Assembly: GCA_963825315.1 (NCBI GenBank)
Contig: CAWGST010000001.1
Span: forward strand, 1,674,001 to 1,738,000
Direction: 5' to 3'
Source: DASRLE01 sp963825315
Lineage (GTDB): Bacteria > Verrucomicrobiota > Verrucomicrobiia > Limisphaerales > Palsa-1400
Length of the DNA stretch: 64,000 bases
The notes below the pieces were generated by a model. The model was not told the DNA's origin. It ran no database searches and saw only the letters and a list, made by a program, of their open reading frames with translations. Every line of letters starts with the position of its first letter. Position 1 is the stretch's first letter. Shown one piece after another: positions 8,205 through 16,514 of the stretch. The translations under genes and the position numbers were made by a program.

Positions 8205-8249
8205 CAGGTTGGTTCGTCGATTTCCTTGTTTGATAAGCCTTGAGTCGCA

Positions 8250-8579
8250 TCAATCTTTTTTGCGCGACGGTTGGTCCTTCAGGATAAGCGGCGCGTTTTC
8301 CCGCTCCAGGGAAAGTTGCTCGCGGACGCGATGCAACTCGGCAATGATCGGATCGTCCTTCATGAACGCTTCCGTCGGAAGGCGGGCGGGCAGCTTGCCA
8401 ATGCGCGCGGCGTGCCGGGCGAGTGTCGCCGACAAATCATTCACCAGCGGAAGGTCGGCGTGTGGCTCTTGCTGTTTAGCCATCAGATCGGCGCAGATGG
8501 CACGCGGATTCCATGCGAACCGCGCGCCAAGTTCATCCTTCATCCGCCATATTTCCGCCATAGTCGTATCGGTTTCCAT
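8250..8579 (-). CDS. Small protein paired with PIN toxin, likely antitoxin or regulator
   Basis: The product has 109 residues (or 103 from the internal ATG at 8561, MAEIWRMKDELGARFAWNPR). It lies 7 bases downstream of the PIN-domain gene on the same strand, so the two are almost certainly co-transcribed with the toxin first. The first 40 residues (M-x-E-I-W-x-x-K-D-E-L-G-A-R-F-x-x-x-P-R-A-I) match a small protein type I have seen beside VapC-like genes. The C-terminus is charged and probably disordered. I see no classical DNA-binding fold such as AbrB or RHH. Antitoxin function is inferred from position only. Confidence 0.6.
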   Translation of the reverse strand: METDTTMAEIWRMKDELGARFAWNPRAICADLMAKQQEPHADLPLVNDLSATLARHAARIGKLPARLPTEAFMKDDPIIAELHRVREQLSLERENAPLILKDQPSRKKD

Positions 8580-8586
8580 AAGCCAA

Positions 8587-9054
8587 TTATTCCATCAATT
8601 GTTGCGGACTGCAAACCTGCGGCAGCCGCCATCCCGCCTTTTCCGCTTCCCGGTTCAACCGCCGTAAAATCTGCGCGTTGGCCAGATGCCGGTAATTCCA
8701 CGTCAGCAGAAAATCAATGCCCGAACACGCGGCGACCGCCAGATGTACCGCATCGCGGGCCGCCTTCTGCGGCATCGCCCCGGTTTCGAGAAAAGAGGCG
8801 GCCAATTCCCCGACCGCGCCGCTGATTGGCAACCGTTCCATTCCCCGCAACACCTCCAGCCGACGGCGAACCTGCTCCGTGTCACCAACCCCCGCTTCAT
8901 CCACCACCGCCTCTGAAATAAAACAGGCAAACCACGGACGCCGGTGTTCCCACCATAGTCGCGTCACTTCCTGACGCATAGTCGTAGCGGCATCCGCATT
9001 CTTGTCGGCCACAAGGTAGCTGACCACCGCCGTATCAATATAGACGCTTTGCAT
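8587..9054 (-). CDS. PIN-domain ribonuclease, VapC-like toxin
   Basis: The product has 155 residues. PIN-fold acidic residues are visible: Asp in VYIDTAVVSYLVA, Glu in FISEAVVDEAG, Asp in ARDAVHLAVAACSGIDFLLT, and the final TWNYRHLAN block. These four acids normally bind metal for RNA cleavage. It is the first gene of a two-gene unit, followed after 7 bases by the small partner gene. Targets of such toxins are usually tRNA or rRNA, but nothing here tells which. The start at ATG 9054 gives the usual N-terminal beta strand. Confidence 0.85.
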   Translation of the reverse strand: MQSVYIDTAVVSYLVADKNADAATTMRQEVTRLWWEHRRPWFACFISEAVVDEAGVGDTEQVRRRLEVLRGMERLPISGAVGELAASFLETGAMPQKAARDAVHLAVAACSGIDFLLTWNYRHLANAQILRRLNREAEKAGWRLPQVCSPQQLME

Positions 9055-9122
9055 CCGTCAGTCCCCTATGGTGCGATGGAACGGGTCACTCATTAATTGG
9101 CGTTCATTGACTTTCATAAACT

Positions 9123-10019
9123 CTATTGGACAATCCACTGCAGGACCGCCTTCTGGCAATGCAGCCGGTTTTCCGCCTGGTCGAATATCGTTTGGGCGTT
9201 GGCTTCAAAAGTTTGTTCGTCGATTTCCTTGCCGCGGTAGGCTGGCAGACAATGCATGACGAGCGCGTCCGGCTTGGCCAGCTTGACCAGTTCGCCGTTC
9301 AGTTGATAGCCGGCCAGTTCGCGCAGGCGCTCGGCCGATTCCGCCTCCTTGCCCATGGAAACCCAGACGTCCGTGTAGAGCAAATCGGCGCCTTGCGCCG
9401 CGCCGCGGACGTCTTCGGTGCAGATAATTTTGCCGCGCGCGCGCTCCAGCAACGCGGCCGGGGGCTGGAATTTTTTCGGCGCGGCGATGCGCAATTCAAA
9501 ATCCAGTTTGGCCGCCGCGAATATCCAGGAAGCGGGGACGTTGCACGCGCCGTCGCCAAAAAACGCGACCCTTTTGCCCCGGATCGGCCCGCGTTTTTCC
9601 TGCCAGGTGAAAATATCGGCAATGATCTGGCAGGGGTGCTCCTCATCGGTCAAGGCGTTGATGGTGGGAAGGCCGGCGTATTGGGCAAACTCCTCGACGT
9701 CCTTTTGCGCGTAGGTGCGGATGACCGCGCCATGGATCATCCGTCCCAGCACGCGGGCCGTGTCCTTGAGCGGCTCGCCGCGCCCAAGTTGAATCTCGGA
9801 GGCGCTGAGGAACATGGCCTGTCCGCCCAATTCCCGAATGCCGACCTCGAATGAAACCCGGGTGCGCGTGGATGACTTGGCAAAGAGCAGCGCCCAAATC
9901 TGCCCGGCCAGCGGTTGCGATTCGCCCCTGCCGCGCTCCTTTTTCACCTTCGCGCTGGCGGCCAGGATGTGTTCAAAATCCGCCCGCGACAATTTTTCGA
10001 TGCTCAATAAATGTTTCAT
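9123..10019 (-). CDS. argF: Ornithine carbamoyltransferase
   Basis: A cytoplasmic enzyme of 298 residues that makes citrulline from ornithine and carbamoyl phosphate in arginine synthesis. Family marks: LLFAKSSTRTRVSFEVGIRE (S-x-R-T-R, carbamoyl-phosphate site), DEEHPCQIIADI (H-P-C-Q in place of the more frequent H-P-T/C-Q), DGACNVPASW (D-G-x-N-N/V) and ALVMHCLPAYRG (H-C-L-P, ornithine site). Length and motif order are normal. Its ATG overlaps the argD stop by four bases (ATGA, 10016-10019), showing translational coupling in an argD-argF operon. Confidence 0.95.
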   Translation of the reverse strand: MKHLLSIEKLSRADFEHILAASAKVKKERGRGESQPLAGQIWALLFAKSSTRTRVSFEVGIRELGGQAMFLSASEIQLGRGEPLKDTARVLGRMIHGAVIRTYAQKDVEEFAQYAGLPTINALTDEEHPCQIIADIFTWQEKRGPIRGKRVAFFGDGACNVPASWIFAAAKLDFELRIAAPKKFQPPAALLERARGKIICTEDVRGAAQGADLLYTDVWVSMGKEAESAERLRELAGYQLNGELVKLAKPDALVMHCLPAYRGKEIDEQTFEANAQTIFDQAENRLHCQKAVLQWIVQ

Positions 10020-11311
10020 GGGGATAATTTTGCGGCAACGGATTCGATGATGCGCACACCTTCGGCGGCCTCCTCCCGCGGCAGATTCAGGGCCGGAAGA
10101 ACCCGGACGATCCTGGCCCCGGCGGGAATGGCCAGCAGGCCCGCTTCGTGCAACCGATTGATAAACTGGATGGCGGGCGCCTTGTTCGTGGCTGAAAATG
10201 CCGGGATTTCACCGGCCAGTTCGATTCCGATCATCAGCCCCAACCCGCGCACCTGGCTGATGACGCGCGGATATTTCGCGGCCAGCGCGGCCAATTCCGT
10301 CTTGAGGAATTCACCCGTCTGGCGGGCGTAGTCCGCCAAATGATCGCGCTCGATCACTTCGAGCACTTTCAATCCCACCGCGCACGCCAGCGGCGAGCCG
10401 CCGTAAGTCGAGCCGTGCGTCCCGGCCCCCAGCACGTCCGCCCACGGCTGCCGCACCCAAAATGCCCCCATGGGAAAACCGCCGCCCAGCGACTTGGCCA
10501 TGGCGATTCCGTCCGGCAGAAACCCGGCGGCGGCGGCCGGATTGACCGCGTCTTCCAAAATGCGCTGAAAGCTTTGGAAGCGGCCCGTTCGAAAATGCCC
10601 GCATTGCACGCCATCCATGAGCAGCAACAACTTTTTCTCATCGCACAATTGGCGCAGGCCCAGCAAATACTCCGCCGTGGCGGGCACAATGCCGCCTTCG
10701 CCCTGCACCCCTTCGATTAGAATCGCCACCGTCGCCGGCGACAGCGCCGCGCGCGCCGCCGCCAGATCGTTAAAGGGAACATGGCGAAAGCCCTGCACCA
10801 TCGGCTCAAAGCCCTTTTTGATTTTCGCCTGGCCGGTTGCGGAGACGCCGGCCAGCGTCCGGCCATGAAAGGAATTCTCCGCCGTGAGGATTTCAAACCG
10901 TCCTTCATCGTGGCCGAACTTGCGGGCCAATTTGAAGAGGCCTTCCGCGGCCTCGCCGCCGCTGTTGCAAAAGAATATTTTCCCGGGGCCAATCAGGCCG
11001 GCCAGTTTTTCCGCCAGCCCGCCCTGCGGCTCCTGGAAATAAAGATTGGAAACATGGACCAGCTTGCGGGATTGCTCCGTCAGCGTCCGGGTTATTTCGG
11101 GGTGGGCGTGTCCCAGCGCGCAGACCGCGATCCCTGCGCCAAAATCCAGGTAGCATTTCCCATTGACGTCCCAAACGCGCGACCCCTCGCCGCGATCCAG
11201 CGCCAGGTCGAATCGCGCATAAGTGGGAAGGACGTTTTTTTGGAACCGTTCCTGAATGGCTTGCATTTGATTTCGCGCCACGGCGGCGGGGATGGGCAGT
11301 AGGTCTCTCAT
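10016..11311 (-). CDS. argD: Acetylornithine aminotransferase
   Basis: A fold-type I PLP aminotransferase of 431 residues. It transfers the amino group to N-acetylglutamate semialdehyde in arginine synthesis, and may also act on succinyl-diaminopimelate in lysine synthesis. Seen in the sequence: DFGAGIAVCALGHAHPEI, FFCNSGGEAAEGLFKLARKF (S-G-x-E-A), the PLP-lysine loop GIAMAKSLGGGFPMGAF, and GTHGSTYGGSPLACAV. The N-terminus has about 20 extra residues before the conserved QERFQKNVLPTYARFDLAL, so a later start (ATG 11266, MQAIQERF) is possible. It is the first gene of the argD-argF pair. Confidence 0.93.
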   Translation of the reverse strand: MRDLLPIPAAVARNQMQAIQERFQKNVLPTYARFDLALDRGEGSRVWDVNGKCYLDFGAGIAVCALGHAHPEITRTLTEQSRKLVHVSNLYFQEPQGGLAEKLAGLIGPGKIFFCNSGGEAAEGLFKLARKFGHDEGRFEILTAENSFHGRTLAGVSATGQAKIKKGFEPMVQGFRHVPFNDLAAARAALSPATVAILIEGVQGEGGIVPATAEYLLGLRQLCDEKKLLLLMDGVQCGHFRTGRFQSFQRILEDAVNPAAAAGFLPDGIAMAKSLGGGFPMGAFWVRQPWADVLGAGTHGSTYGGSPLACAVGLKVLEVIERDHLADYARQTGEFLKTELAALAAKYPRVISQVRGLGLMIGIELAGEIPAFSATNKAPAIQFINRLHEAGLLAIPAGARIVRVLPALNLPREEAAEGVRIIESVAAKLSP

Positions 11312-11505
11312 TTTTCAACCTGCGATCCGGTCGTTGTTTTACCCGGCAAATAATGTGTTTGCTTCATCATGAACGGATACATTGGCACGTTTGCCTGGCG
11401 GATTCAATCCTTGCGCGAGGCAAAGCGCGAAATTGTTCAACTCGCGTTTTTTTGGCAAATTCCGCAGTCCTTGCTTTTGCGTGAGATTCATGGTAAAAAC
11501 AAATC

Positions 11506-11727
11506 ATGAGCGTAACCGGAAAAGTCAAGAATGGCGTGGTGGTTCTGCCGCCGGGAACAAAGTTGCCGGAAGGCGCCGATGTGAAAGTGGAGACTCTTGA
11601 ACTCGCGCCCCAAGACGACCCATTCCTTGCCGCTGTGCGCAAAACGGCCAAACCGCAACCCCACTGGCCCAAAGATTACGCCCTCAACCACGGCCACTAC
11701 ATCAGCGGAGAACCCAGGAAGCCGTGA
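11506..11727 (+). CDS. Antitoxin-like protein of a PIN toxin pair
   Basis: A short protein of 73 residues: an N-terminal beta segment, MSVTGKVKNGVVVLPPGTKL, then a charged helix and a Trp/Tyr-rich tail. The opening strand pattern G-K-V-K-N-G-V-V-V-L-P resembles AbrB/SpoVT-like or DUF104-like antitoxins that bind DNA through swapped hairpins. The stop overlaps the GTG start of the next gene (GTGA, 11724-11727). This tight coupling to a PIN-domain gene supports an antitoxin role. Confidence 0.75.
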   Translation: MSVTGKVKNGVVVLPPGTKLPEGADVKVETLELAPQDDPFLAAVRKTAKPQPHWPKDYALNHGHYISGEPRKP

Positions 11728-12122
11728 GCGCCGTCTTCGCGGACACGTTTTTCTACCTGGCCTTGCTGCGCGCCGACGACCCGGCTCACGCGCAGGCACT
11801 GGCGAGCGTGACGCTTAACCAGCCCATTGTTACCACCGAGTTTATCTTGTTGGAGTTGGGCAACGCCTGCGCCCGCGCCGAAGACCACGCAGACTTCCTT
11901 GCGCATGTCGCGGGACTGCGCGCCAGCCCGCGCATCCGCATCATCCCGCTCGACTCGCGTTTGTTTAACCGTGGCCTTGAGCGCATGGCCACCCGCCCGG
12001 ACAAGGATTGGTCGTTGACGGACTGCATTTCATTTGTCGTCATGGAAGACGACGGCATCCAGGAAGCGCTAACGGCTGACCGGCATTTCGAGCAGGCGGG
12101 TTTCACCACTTTGCTCAAATAA
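11724..12122 (+). CDS. PIN-domain ribonuclease, VapC-like toxin
   Basis: The product has 132 residues from GTG 11724. The PIN acidic set is complete: Asp in VFADTFFYLALL, Glu in TTEFILLELGN, Asp in SLTDCISFVVMED and Asp in EALTADRHFEQAGF. It is the second gene of an antitoxin-toxin operon, coupled by a four-base overlap. GTG rather than ATG starts it; the overlap with the antitoxin stop decides the choice. It is unrelated in detail to the PIN protein at 8587-9054, so these are separate acquisitions. Confidence 0.88.
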   Translation: MSAVFADTFFYLALLRADDPAHAQALASVTLNQPIVTTEFILLELGNACARAEDHADFLAHVAGLRASPRIRIIPLDSRLFNRGLERMATRPDKDWSLTDCISFVVMEDDGIQEALTADRHFEQAGFTTLLK

Positions 12123-12226
12123 AGCGGAAAATCAAAATCCCATTGGCATCCCTTCAATCGCCAACGAATCAACCGGTCTTTCGCAACCCTCAACGTATCA
12201 CGCCGTGTTCGAAACACGTCTGGAAA

Positions 12227-12335
12227 AGAACGCAAAATGCCGCCCCGACGGGGCTGGAGATTTTTTGGTTTGTGATTCTACAAAGATGCCGCGCCTATGG
12301 CGCTTGGACAACCGCGTCCGCTACCGTGAGATTTT
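12227..12335. repeat. Dispersed intergenic element remnant with a GC hairpin
   Basis: GCAAAATGCCGCCCCGACGG followed by GGCTGGAG and, some 40 bases on, GATGCCGCGCCTATGGCGCT give small hairpins (GCCCCGACGGGGC; GCGCCTATGGCGC). Translated, it gives the N-A-A-P-T-G-L-E-I-F-W type peptide that I remember as a spurious ORF from repeats in related genomes. Only one copy is in this window, so repeat status rests on memory. Confidence 0.35.
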
Positions 12336-12344
12336 GCCTGCTTT

Positions 12345-12626
12345 TCATTTGGCGCGGCGTAATTGCCCAATTCCGGACCGCGCCGCGCTCATGCTTTCAC
12401 GCCACTGAAGCCGCAGACGCCGTTCAATTCGTCGCTGTTTGGGTGAATCTAATCGCGCCTCCCTGGCATCGAAGAAAGGACTTTGCGTATCGGGTTCGGG
12501 ATCAAGTGAGCCTCCGAGCGCGAGATAGGTCTGCCAAAGTTTCTCGCTTTCCAGCCAGCGTTGCACGGGCGTGAGCCGATACCACTCGGCCCGCTCGCCT
12601 TCAACCAATTGTTCGGGCTGAATCAT
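12345..12626 (-). CDS. Small hypothetical protein
   Basis: A 93-residue ORF starting MIQPEQLVEGERAEWYRLTP, then VQRWLESEKLWQTYLALGGS and LDPEPDTQSPFFD. The block L-T-P-x-x-R-W-x-E-S-x-K-L-W-x-x-Y-L-x-x-G-G-S-L-D-P-E-P-D is a pattern I have met in small proteins of this bacterial group, often beside toxin-antitoxin or nucleotidyltransferase genes. The last 35 residues are Arg-rich and may be poorly conserved. It lies 19 bases upstream of htrA (opposite its 3' end) on the same strand. Function is unknown. Confidence 0.5.
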   Translation of the reverse strand: MIQPEQLVEGERAEWYRLTPVQRWLESEKLWQTYLALGGSLDPEPDTQSPFFDAREARLDSPKQRRIERRLRLQWRESMSAARSGIGQLRRAK

Positions 12627-12644
12627 GAAAATGGAATAACAGAT

Positions 12645-14093
12645 TTACCGCCCGTTGTCTTTCAAAATAACCATCCGGTTCGAGCCATTGCTGACCAAAT
12701 TGACCATCAGGCCCTTCCGGGCATCCGCCGCTTTCAGCGCCTGGCGAAATTGCTTCAGATTGGTCACCGGCTGGCGGTTGATCTGGGTGATGACGTCGCC
12801 CGGTTGGATGCCCTTTTCGTCGGCGGGCGAATCGCGCTCCACCGCCGCCACGATCACCCCCGAATCAGGTTCAATTCCATACTGTTCGGCCAAATCCTTC
12901 GTCGTCGCCTGAACGGTCAGGCCAAAGGCCGGGGAACCGCTTTCTCCTTCGGGCTGATGTCTGGCTTCGGCCAGTCCGGCCTCCGCCGGCAACGCTTCCG
13001 TCCGCACCTTGATGGACAGATGTTCCTTGCTGCGGACAACGTTCAACACCAGGACATGGCCGGGCGGTTGCAGGGCGATGGCGTCTTTCAGTTCGCGCGC
13101 CGTTTTGACCGTTTTGCCTTCCACGGAAACGATCACGTCGCCGGTGCGCAAGTCGGATTTTGAGGCCGGACCGTTGGCCACCATGTCCGTAACCACAACG
13201 CCGTCTTCAGTGTCCGGGGCCAGGGGCTTGTCGAGATTCTTGTACTCGGGATACTCCCTCAATTCTTCGATGTAGATTCCGATCCACGAACGGGTGAATT
13301 TTCCCTCGGCAATCAAGTGGTCCTTGACCCGTTTGGCCAGGTTGATCGGAACGGCAAAGCCGATGCCGGTGTTGATCCCTTCAATCATGGTGTTGATGGC
13401 GATGACTTCGCCGTAAAGATTGACCAGCGGTCCGCCGCTGTTGCCCGGATTGATGCTGGCGTCGGTTTGGATGAAATCCTGATCGGCGTAACCCCATTCC
13501 TCGAACGACCGTCCTTTGGCGCTGACATGGCCAAAAGTCACGCTATAACTCAGGGCGAATGGCGCGCCGATGGCCAGGACAAATTCCCCGACCCGCGTGT
13601 TGTCGGAATCCCCCAGCTTGGCCGGGGTCAGGCCCCTGGCCTTTATTTTGACCACGGCGATGTCCGATTCCGGATCGGTCCCTTTGATTTCCCCGTCATA
13701 GGTCCGGCCGTCCTTGAAGCGCACCACTATTTTATCCGCATTTTCGACGACGTGATCATTCGTCAAAATATAACCGTCCTCCGAAACAACAACGCCCGAG
13801 CCTTCGCCCTCAACCTTCTCAGGACGCGAGCCGTGCCTGTGCCTGTGGTGGCGTGGCCGGTCTTCAGGCGGGAGCACGTCCCACCAGGACCCTTCGTCCT
13901 CGCCGTCGCGGACTTTTTCCGTCACTTCGATCACGACCACGGCCGGGGAAACCTTGTCCGCGACCTCGATGAAGGCCTCGTTGAGCTGGCGCGCCAGTGT
14001 CAGCGCGGGAGAGTCGAGGGCCATGACGGACATGCCGCCGGCCATCAGGACGGCGGCCGACAGGCCATAAAACGCAGTTTTAAACCGGTGCAT
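12645..14093 (-). CDS. HtrA/DegP-type periplasmic serine protease with two PDZ domains
   Basis: From ATG 14093 (MHRFKTAFYGLSAAVLMAGG) the product is 482 residues with a signal peptide. The trypsin-like domain has His in YILTNDHVVENADK, Asp in DPESDIAVVKIKARG and Ser in QTDASINPGNSGGPLVN, so the triad is complete. Two PDZ domains follow: the first around GVVVTDMVANGPASKSDLRT and the second around GVIVAAVERDSPADEKGIQP. A His/Arg-rich insertion (PRHHRHRHGSRP) sits before the catalytic core and could bind metal. It acts as a protease/chaperone for envelope quality control. It is divergent from the zinc-ribbon gene at 14206. The in-frame start at 14138 lacks a signal peptide and is rejected. Confidence 0.93.
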   Translation of the reverse strand: MHRFKTAFYGLSAAVLMAGGMSVMALDSPALTLARQLNEAFIEVADKVSPAVVVIEVTEKVRDGEDEGSWWDVLPPEDRPRHHRHRHGSRPEKVEGEGSGVVVSEDGYILTNDHVVENADKIVVRFKDGRTYDGEIKGTDPESDIAVVKIKARGLTPAKLGDSDNTRVGEFVLAIGAPFALSYSVTFGHVSAKGRSFEEWGYADQDFIQTDASINPGNSGGPLVNLYGEVIAINTMIEGINTGIGFAVPINLAKRVKDHLIAEGKFTRSWIGIYIEELREYPEYKNLDKPLAPDTEDGVVVTDMVANGPASKSDLRTGDVIVSVEGKTVKTARELKDAIALQPPGHVLVLNVVRSKEHLSIKVRTEALPAEAGLAEARHQPEGESGSPAFGLTVQATTKDLAEQYGIEPDSGVIVAAVERDSPADEKGIQPGDVITQINRQPVTNLKQFRQALKAADARKGLMVNLVSNGSNRMVILKDNGR

Positions 14094-14205
14094 ATTTCTC
14101 ACGGCCAAACCATCGCACTGTTGGCCGCTTTTCGCCAAAAATATTTAATGCGCGCCAGCATCCGCATTTGACTTGCCGTTTGAGGACGGCTAACGTTTTC
14201 CGACG

Positions 14206-14947
14206 ATGGATGGCCCAATACAAGATGTAATCGAAAAACTCCTCACATTGCAAGACAGGGATCACCGCCTGTTCAGCGTCAAGGACCAATTGGCGCGCAT
14301 TGCGCCGGAGCGCCAGATGCTGCAAGACAAGGCCGGCGGCGCCAAGGCCAGTTTGGATGCCGTCAAAACAAAGATCAAACTGGTTGAAACGGAGCGCAAA
14401 AAGCTGGAGTTGGAAGTGGATTCAAAAAAGCAACAAATCGAAAGATATTCCCTGCAACAATTTCAAACCAAAAAGAACGAGGAATACCGCGCCCTGGCCC
14501 ACGAAATTGAAACCTGCCGCGCGGAGCATCGCCCGGCTTGAAGACCGGCAATTGGAGTTGATGGAACAGGCTGAAACCCTCCAAAAACAAGTCCAGAACG
14601 CGGGCCGCGAAGCGGAGGACGCCGCCCAATTGACCGAAGGCCAGTTAAAAGAGCTGGCGGCGCGGGAACAGACCCTGAAAAGCGAGCTGGCCGAACTGGA
14701 ATCCAGTCGCGCTCAACTGACCGGCGTCCTCGATGCCTCCATTTTGAAGCGCTACGAACGATTGCTGGTGCAGAAGGGTGGCAGCGTGGTGGTGGGGATT
14801 CAGCACGGGGTTTGCGGCGGCTGCCACATGAAATATCCCGTGCAATTGCTCATCTCATGCCAGGCCGCCCGCGAACTGGTCACCTGCCCCAATTGCGGCC
14901 GCATTTTATACTACACCCGCGACATGGACCTGGCGGTTGCGGATTAA
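14206..14947 (+). CDS. Coiled-coil protein with C4 zinc ribbon (zf-RING_7/CT398-like), one frame break
   Basis: Two overlapping ORFs (14206-14541 and the frame ending at 14947) join into a 246-residue protein if one G is removed from GCGGAG at 14521-14526; the joint then reads ETCRASIARLEDRQLELMEQ. Residues 1-180 are a long antiparallel coiled coil starting MDGPIQDVIEKLLTLQDRD. The C-terminus is a zinc ribbon with four cysteines: GVCGGCHMKYP and LVTCPNCGRILYY. Proteins of this build (Chlamydia CT398 type) have been linked to RpoN and flagellar or secretion factors in other bacteria. That is family knowledge, not shown here. A single-base error explains the break best, since coiled-coil register and ribbon are intact. 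Confidence 0.83.
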
Positions 14948-15008
14948 AGCGGCTCAGTTCCAAAAGACGGGTTGACTTTTCAGGCGGAGCGGCGTACATA
15001 GATTTATT

Positions 15009-15260
15009 GTGAAAGATATTTGTTCCATCACGGATTTGCAAAGGGAAGGCCCCGCCATCGTCCGGCGCGCCGAGGCAAGGGGTTCGGTGCCCCTCGCCCG
15101 CAACGGACGCACTGTCGCCTACATCATATCCCGAAATCGGATGGAAGCGATTATCGAGACTCTGGAAATCCTGGGCAATCGTGGGGCGATGAAGGCCATT
15201 TCCGATTACCAGGCCGGCAGGGTCAACATGCGAGACGTGTCCGTCCTGGATGAAGACTAG
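15009..15260 (+). CDS. Phd/YefM-type antitoxin
   Basis: An 83-residue product from GTG 15009 (KDICSITDLQREGPAIVRRA). It has the Phd/YefM layout: an N-terminal DNA-binding part with I-T-D-L-Q-R-E-G-P-A-I-V, the R-N-G-R-T-V-A-Y-I-I-S strand, then an acidic helix (METAIIETLEILGN-like segment M-E-A-I-I-E-T-L-E-I-L) that would cover the toxin. Its stop overlaps the toxin start by 11 bases, so the pair is one operon. Such antitoxins usually repress their own promoter together with the toxin. Confidence 0.85.
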   Translation: MKDICSITDLQREGPAIVRRAEARGSVPLARNGRTVAYIISRNRMEAIIETLEILGNRGAMKAISDYQAGRVNMRDVSVLDED

Positions 15261-15546
15261 AGTCCACGTTTCGCCGCAGGTGATTGCCTTCGTCAAATCC
15301 CTCGCGCCCGAACCGCGCCGCAAGCTCACTCAGGCCATCAAAGCGCTGGCAGGCGACCGTGGCGAGGTCAAACCCCTGGAGGGAAAACTTGCAGGATACA
15401 GCCGGCTTCGGGTTTCGGGCCACCGCGTCCTATTCCGGGAAGTCTTCAGAAGCGGAGCGCGGCACATCGATTGTGTGTTCGCCGAAAAAAGGTCCATCGT
15501 TTACGACCTTTTCATCCAACTCACCGCCGAGGAACTCGGACAGTGA
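15250..15546 (+). CDS. RelE/ParE-family toxin
   Basis: A 98-residue product, MKTRVHVSPQVIAFVKSLAP, then EPRRKLTQAIKALAGDRGEV and KPLEGKLAGYSRLRVSGHRV followed by LFREV. The R-L-R-V-S-G-H-R-V-L-F strand pair and the Y-D-L-F end are typical of the RelE/ParE fold. RelE members cut mRNA on the ribosome and ParE members poison gyrase; the sequence does not decide between them. Start ATG 15250 overlaps the antitoxin end, which supports an antitoxin-first operon. Confidence 0.86.
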   Translation: MKTRVHVSPQVIAFVKSLAPEPRRKLTQAIKALAGDRGEVKPLEGKLAGYSRLRVSGHRVLFREVFRSGARHIDCVFAEKRSIVYDLFIQLTAEELGQ

Positions 15547-15641
15547 CCGCTCATGCCCGGCATTGGCCCGAACGGTGGCTTCAGCACGTTAAGTCAAGGT
15601 TTGCGCGTGACATTTAGCCCGCCGTCATGTAAATTTCCCGT

Positions 15642-15829
15642 ATGAATGCAGTCACCGTAAAATTGCTTTCCGAATTCGAGGCGCTGGCGGTTGAGGAAAA
15701 AAAGAGTTTGTGCAAGAATTAATTCACCACCTGCCGCCGTGGGATTCCGGTCCGCTCAGTGACGATGTGGCGGCTGCGGCCGGTGACCAATTGGCGGCGA
15801 TGATCGGCGAGGAGGAGCGTGCCTCCTAA
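15642..15829 (+). CDS. Small addiction-module antitoxin-like protein, frame broken in an A7 run
   Basis: ATG 15642 opens MNAVTVKLLSEFEALAVEEK and then hits a stop. Adding one A to the seven-A run (15697-15703) gives 62 residues continuing KEFVQELIHHLPPWDSGPLS and ending at TAA 15827-15829. The form S-E-F-E-A-L-x-x-E-E-K-x-E-F-V-Q-E-L is that of small 'addiction module' proteins made of two short helices. No toxin gene follows it: the next gene is on the other strand and overlaps its stop by four bases. It is either an orphan antitoxin or the remnant of a lost pair. This is the only frame break in the window that needs an added base. Confidence 0.55.
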
Positions 15830-16059
15830 ATGGCCGAGGGTTCCTCCTCTTTGAGTTTTTGCGAAAGCCATTCCTTGATTTGAGCCTGCCGGGGCATGCC
15901 TTTGCGTCGGGCGACGCGGTCAATTTTGAGGATCATCCAGTGCGGAATGTCCAGATTGATCCGCTCTTTCTCAAGCAGAGGACGACTCGCTTTGGCTAAG
16001 GATATCGGCTCTCGGTATCGCTTGGAAGCCCAACTGAAACAAGCGAGCCAACTCCGCAC
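15826..16059 (-). CDS. Ribbon-helix-helix (CopG/BrnA-like) antitoxin, N-terminus uncertain
   Basis: The conserved core is KERINLDIPHWMILKIDRVA followed by RRKGMPRQAQIKEWLSQKL, the ribbon-helix-helix antitoxin form (I-N-x-D-I-P-x-W, then a helix, then R-Q-x-x-I-K-x-W-L). The upstream part to GTG 16059 (MRSWLACFSWASKRYREPIS) looks unlike the usual acidic N-terminus of this family, so the true start or an upstream rearrangement is unclear. A BrnT- or RelE-type toxin gene would be expected just upstream (higher coordinates); none is found up to rnpB. It is probably an orphan. Confidence 0.6.
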   Translation of the reverse strand: MRSWLACFSWASKRYREPISLAKASRPLLEKERINLDIPHWMILKIDRVARRKGMPRQAQIKEWLSQKLKEEEPSAI

Positions 16060-16478
16060 AAGTAAGATTATGTCTAACGATGCAGGCGGAGGACACGCGG
16101 CTGATCTTCCCCATCAATTGAGATCACGACCGAATCTTTCTTTCGGGGTGATGGTCTTTGTGGCAAAATGCTTTCGCGGTTTCCCCGGTATTCCATGATC
16201 TTTCCGGGCATCCCTGAAATCCGTGCCATCCGTGATCAAATTCTTTAAAGACATTTCTGCTTTCCCTGTCCGCCATAGCTGCCGCGACGGCGGACTTGTC
16301 GCGCCATAGCCGCTGCGGCGACGGCGGATGCTTCCCCATTTCAGCGTTTTGTAAATACTAGGTTCATGGAGCCTCTATAAATACCTTGCTCACAACATGT
16401 TGTGACTATTCAAAATGTCGAAAATTTCACAGTTTGTTGACAGCCCCGCACTTTCGCCGTTTTCTTGCCGAACGGCCC
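16060..16478. other. Gene-free stretch with short GC-rich duplication
   Basis: No convincing gene is present. At about 16272-16330 a 26-base unit is repeated with few changes: CGCCATAGCTGCCGCGACGG and CGCCATAGCCGCTGCGGCGA, each ending in ACGGCGGA. Before it, TGAAATCCGTGCCATCCGTG resembles a dispersed intergenic motif. At 16398-16404 a small palindrome (CAACATGTTG) is present. The right side leads into the rnpB promoter. Confidence 0.5.
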
Positions 16479-16507
16479 TTGTCATTTGGATTTACACGCG
16501 CTACATT
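16479..16507 (+). promoter_or_regulatory. Sigma-70 promoter of rnpB
   Basis: -35 TTGTCA (16479-16484), a spacer of exactly 17 bases, -10 TACATT (16502-16507). The predicted start, about 7 bases later (near 16514), coincides with the first base of the RNase P P1 helix at 16515-16516, which supports both calls. Confidence 0.72.
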
Positions 16508-16514
16508 GCTCTTG

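Noticed and set aside
6380..8215. Target-site duplication of the IS element
   Set aside because: No identical 4-8 base pair flanks the inverted repeats under either border choice.
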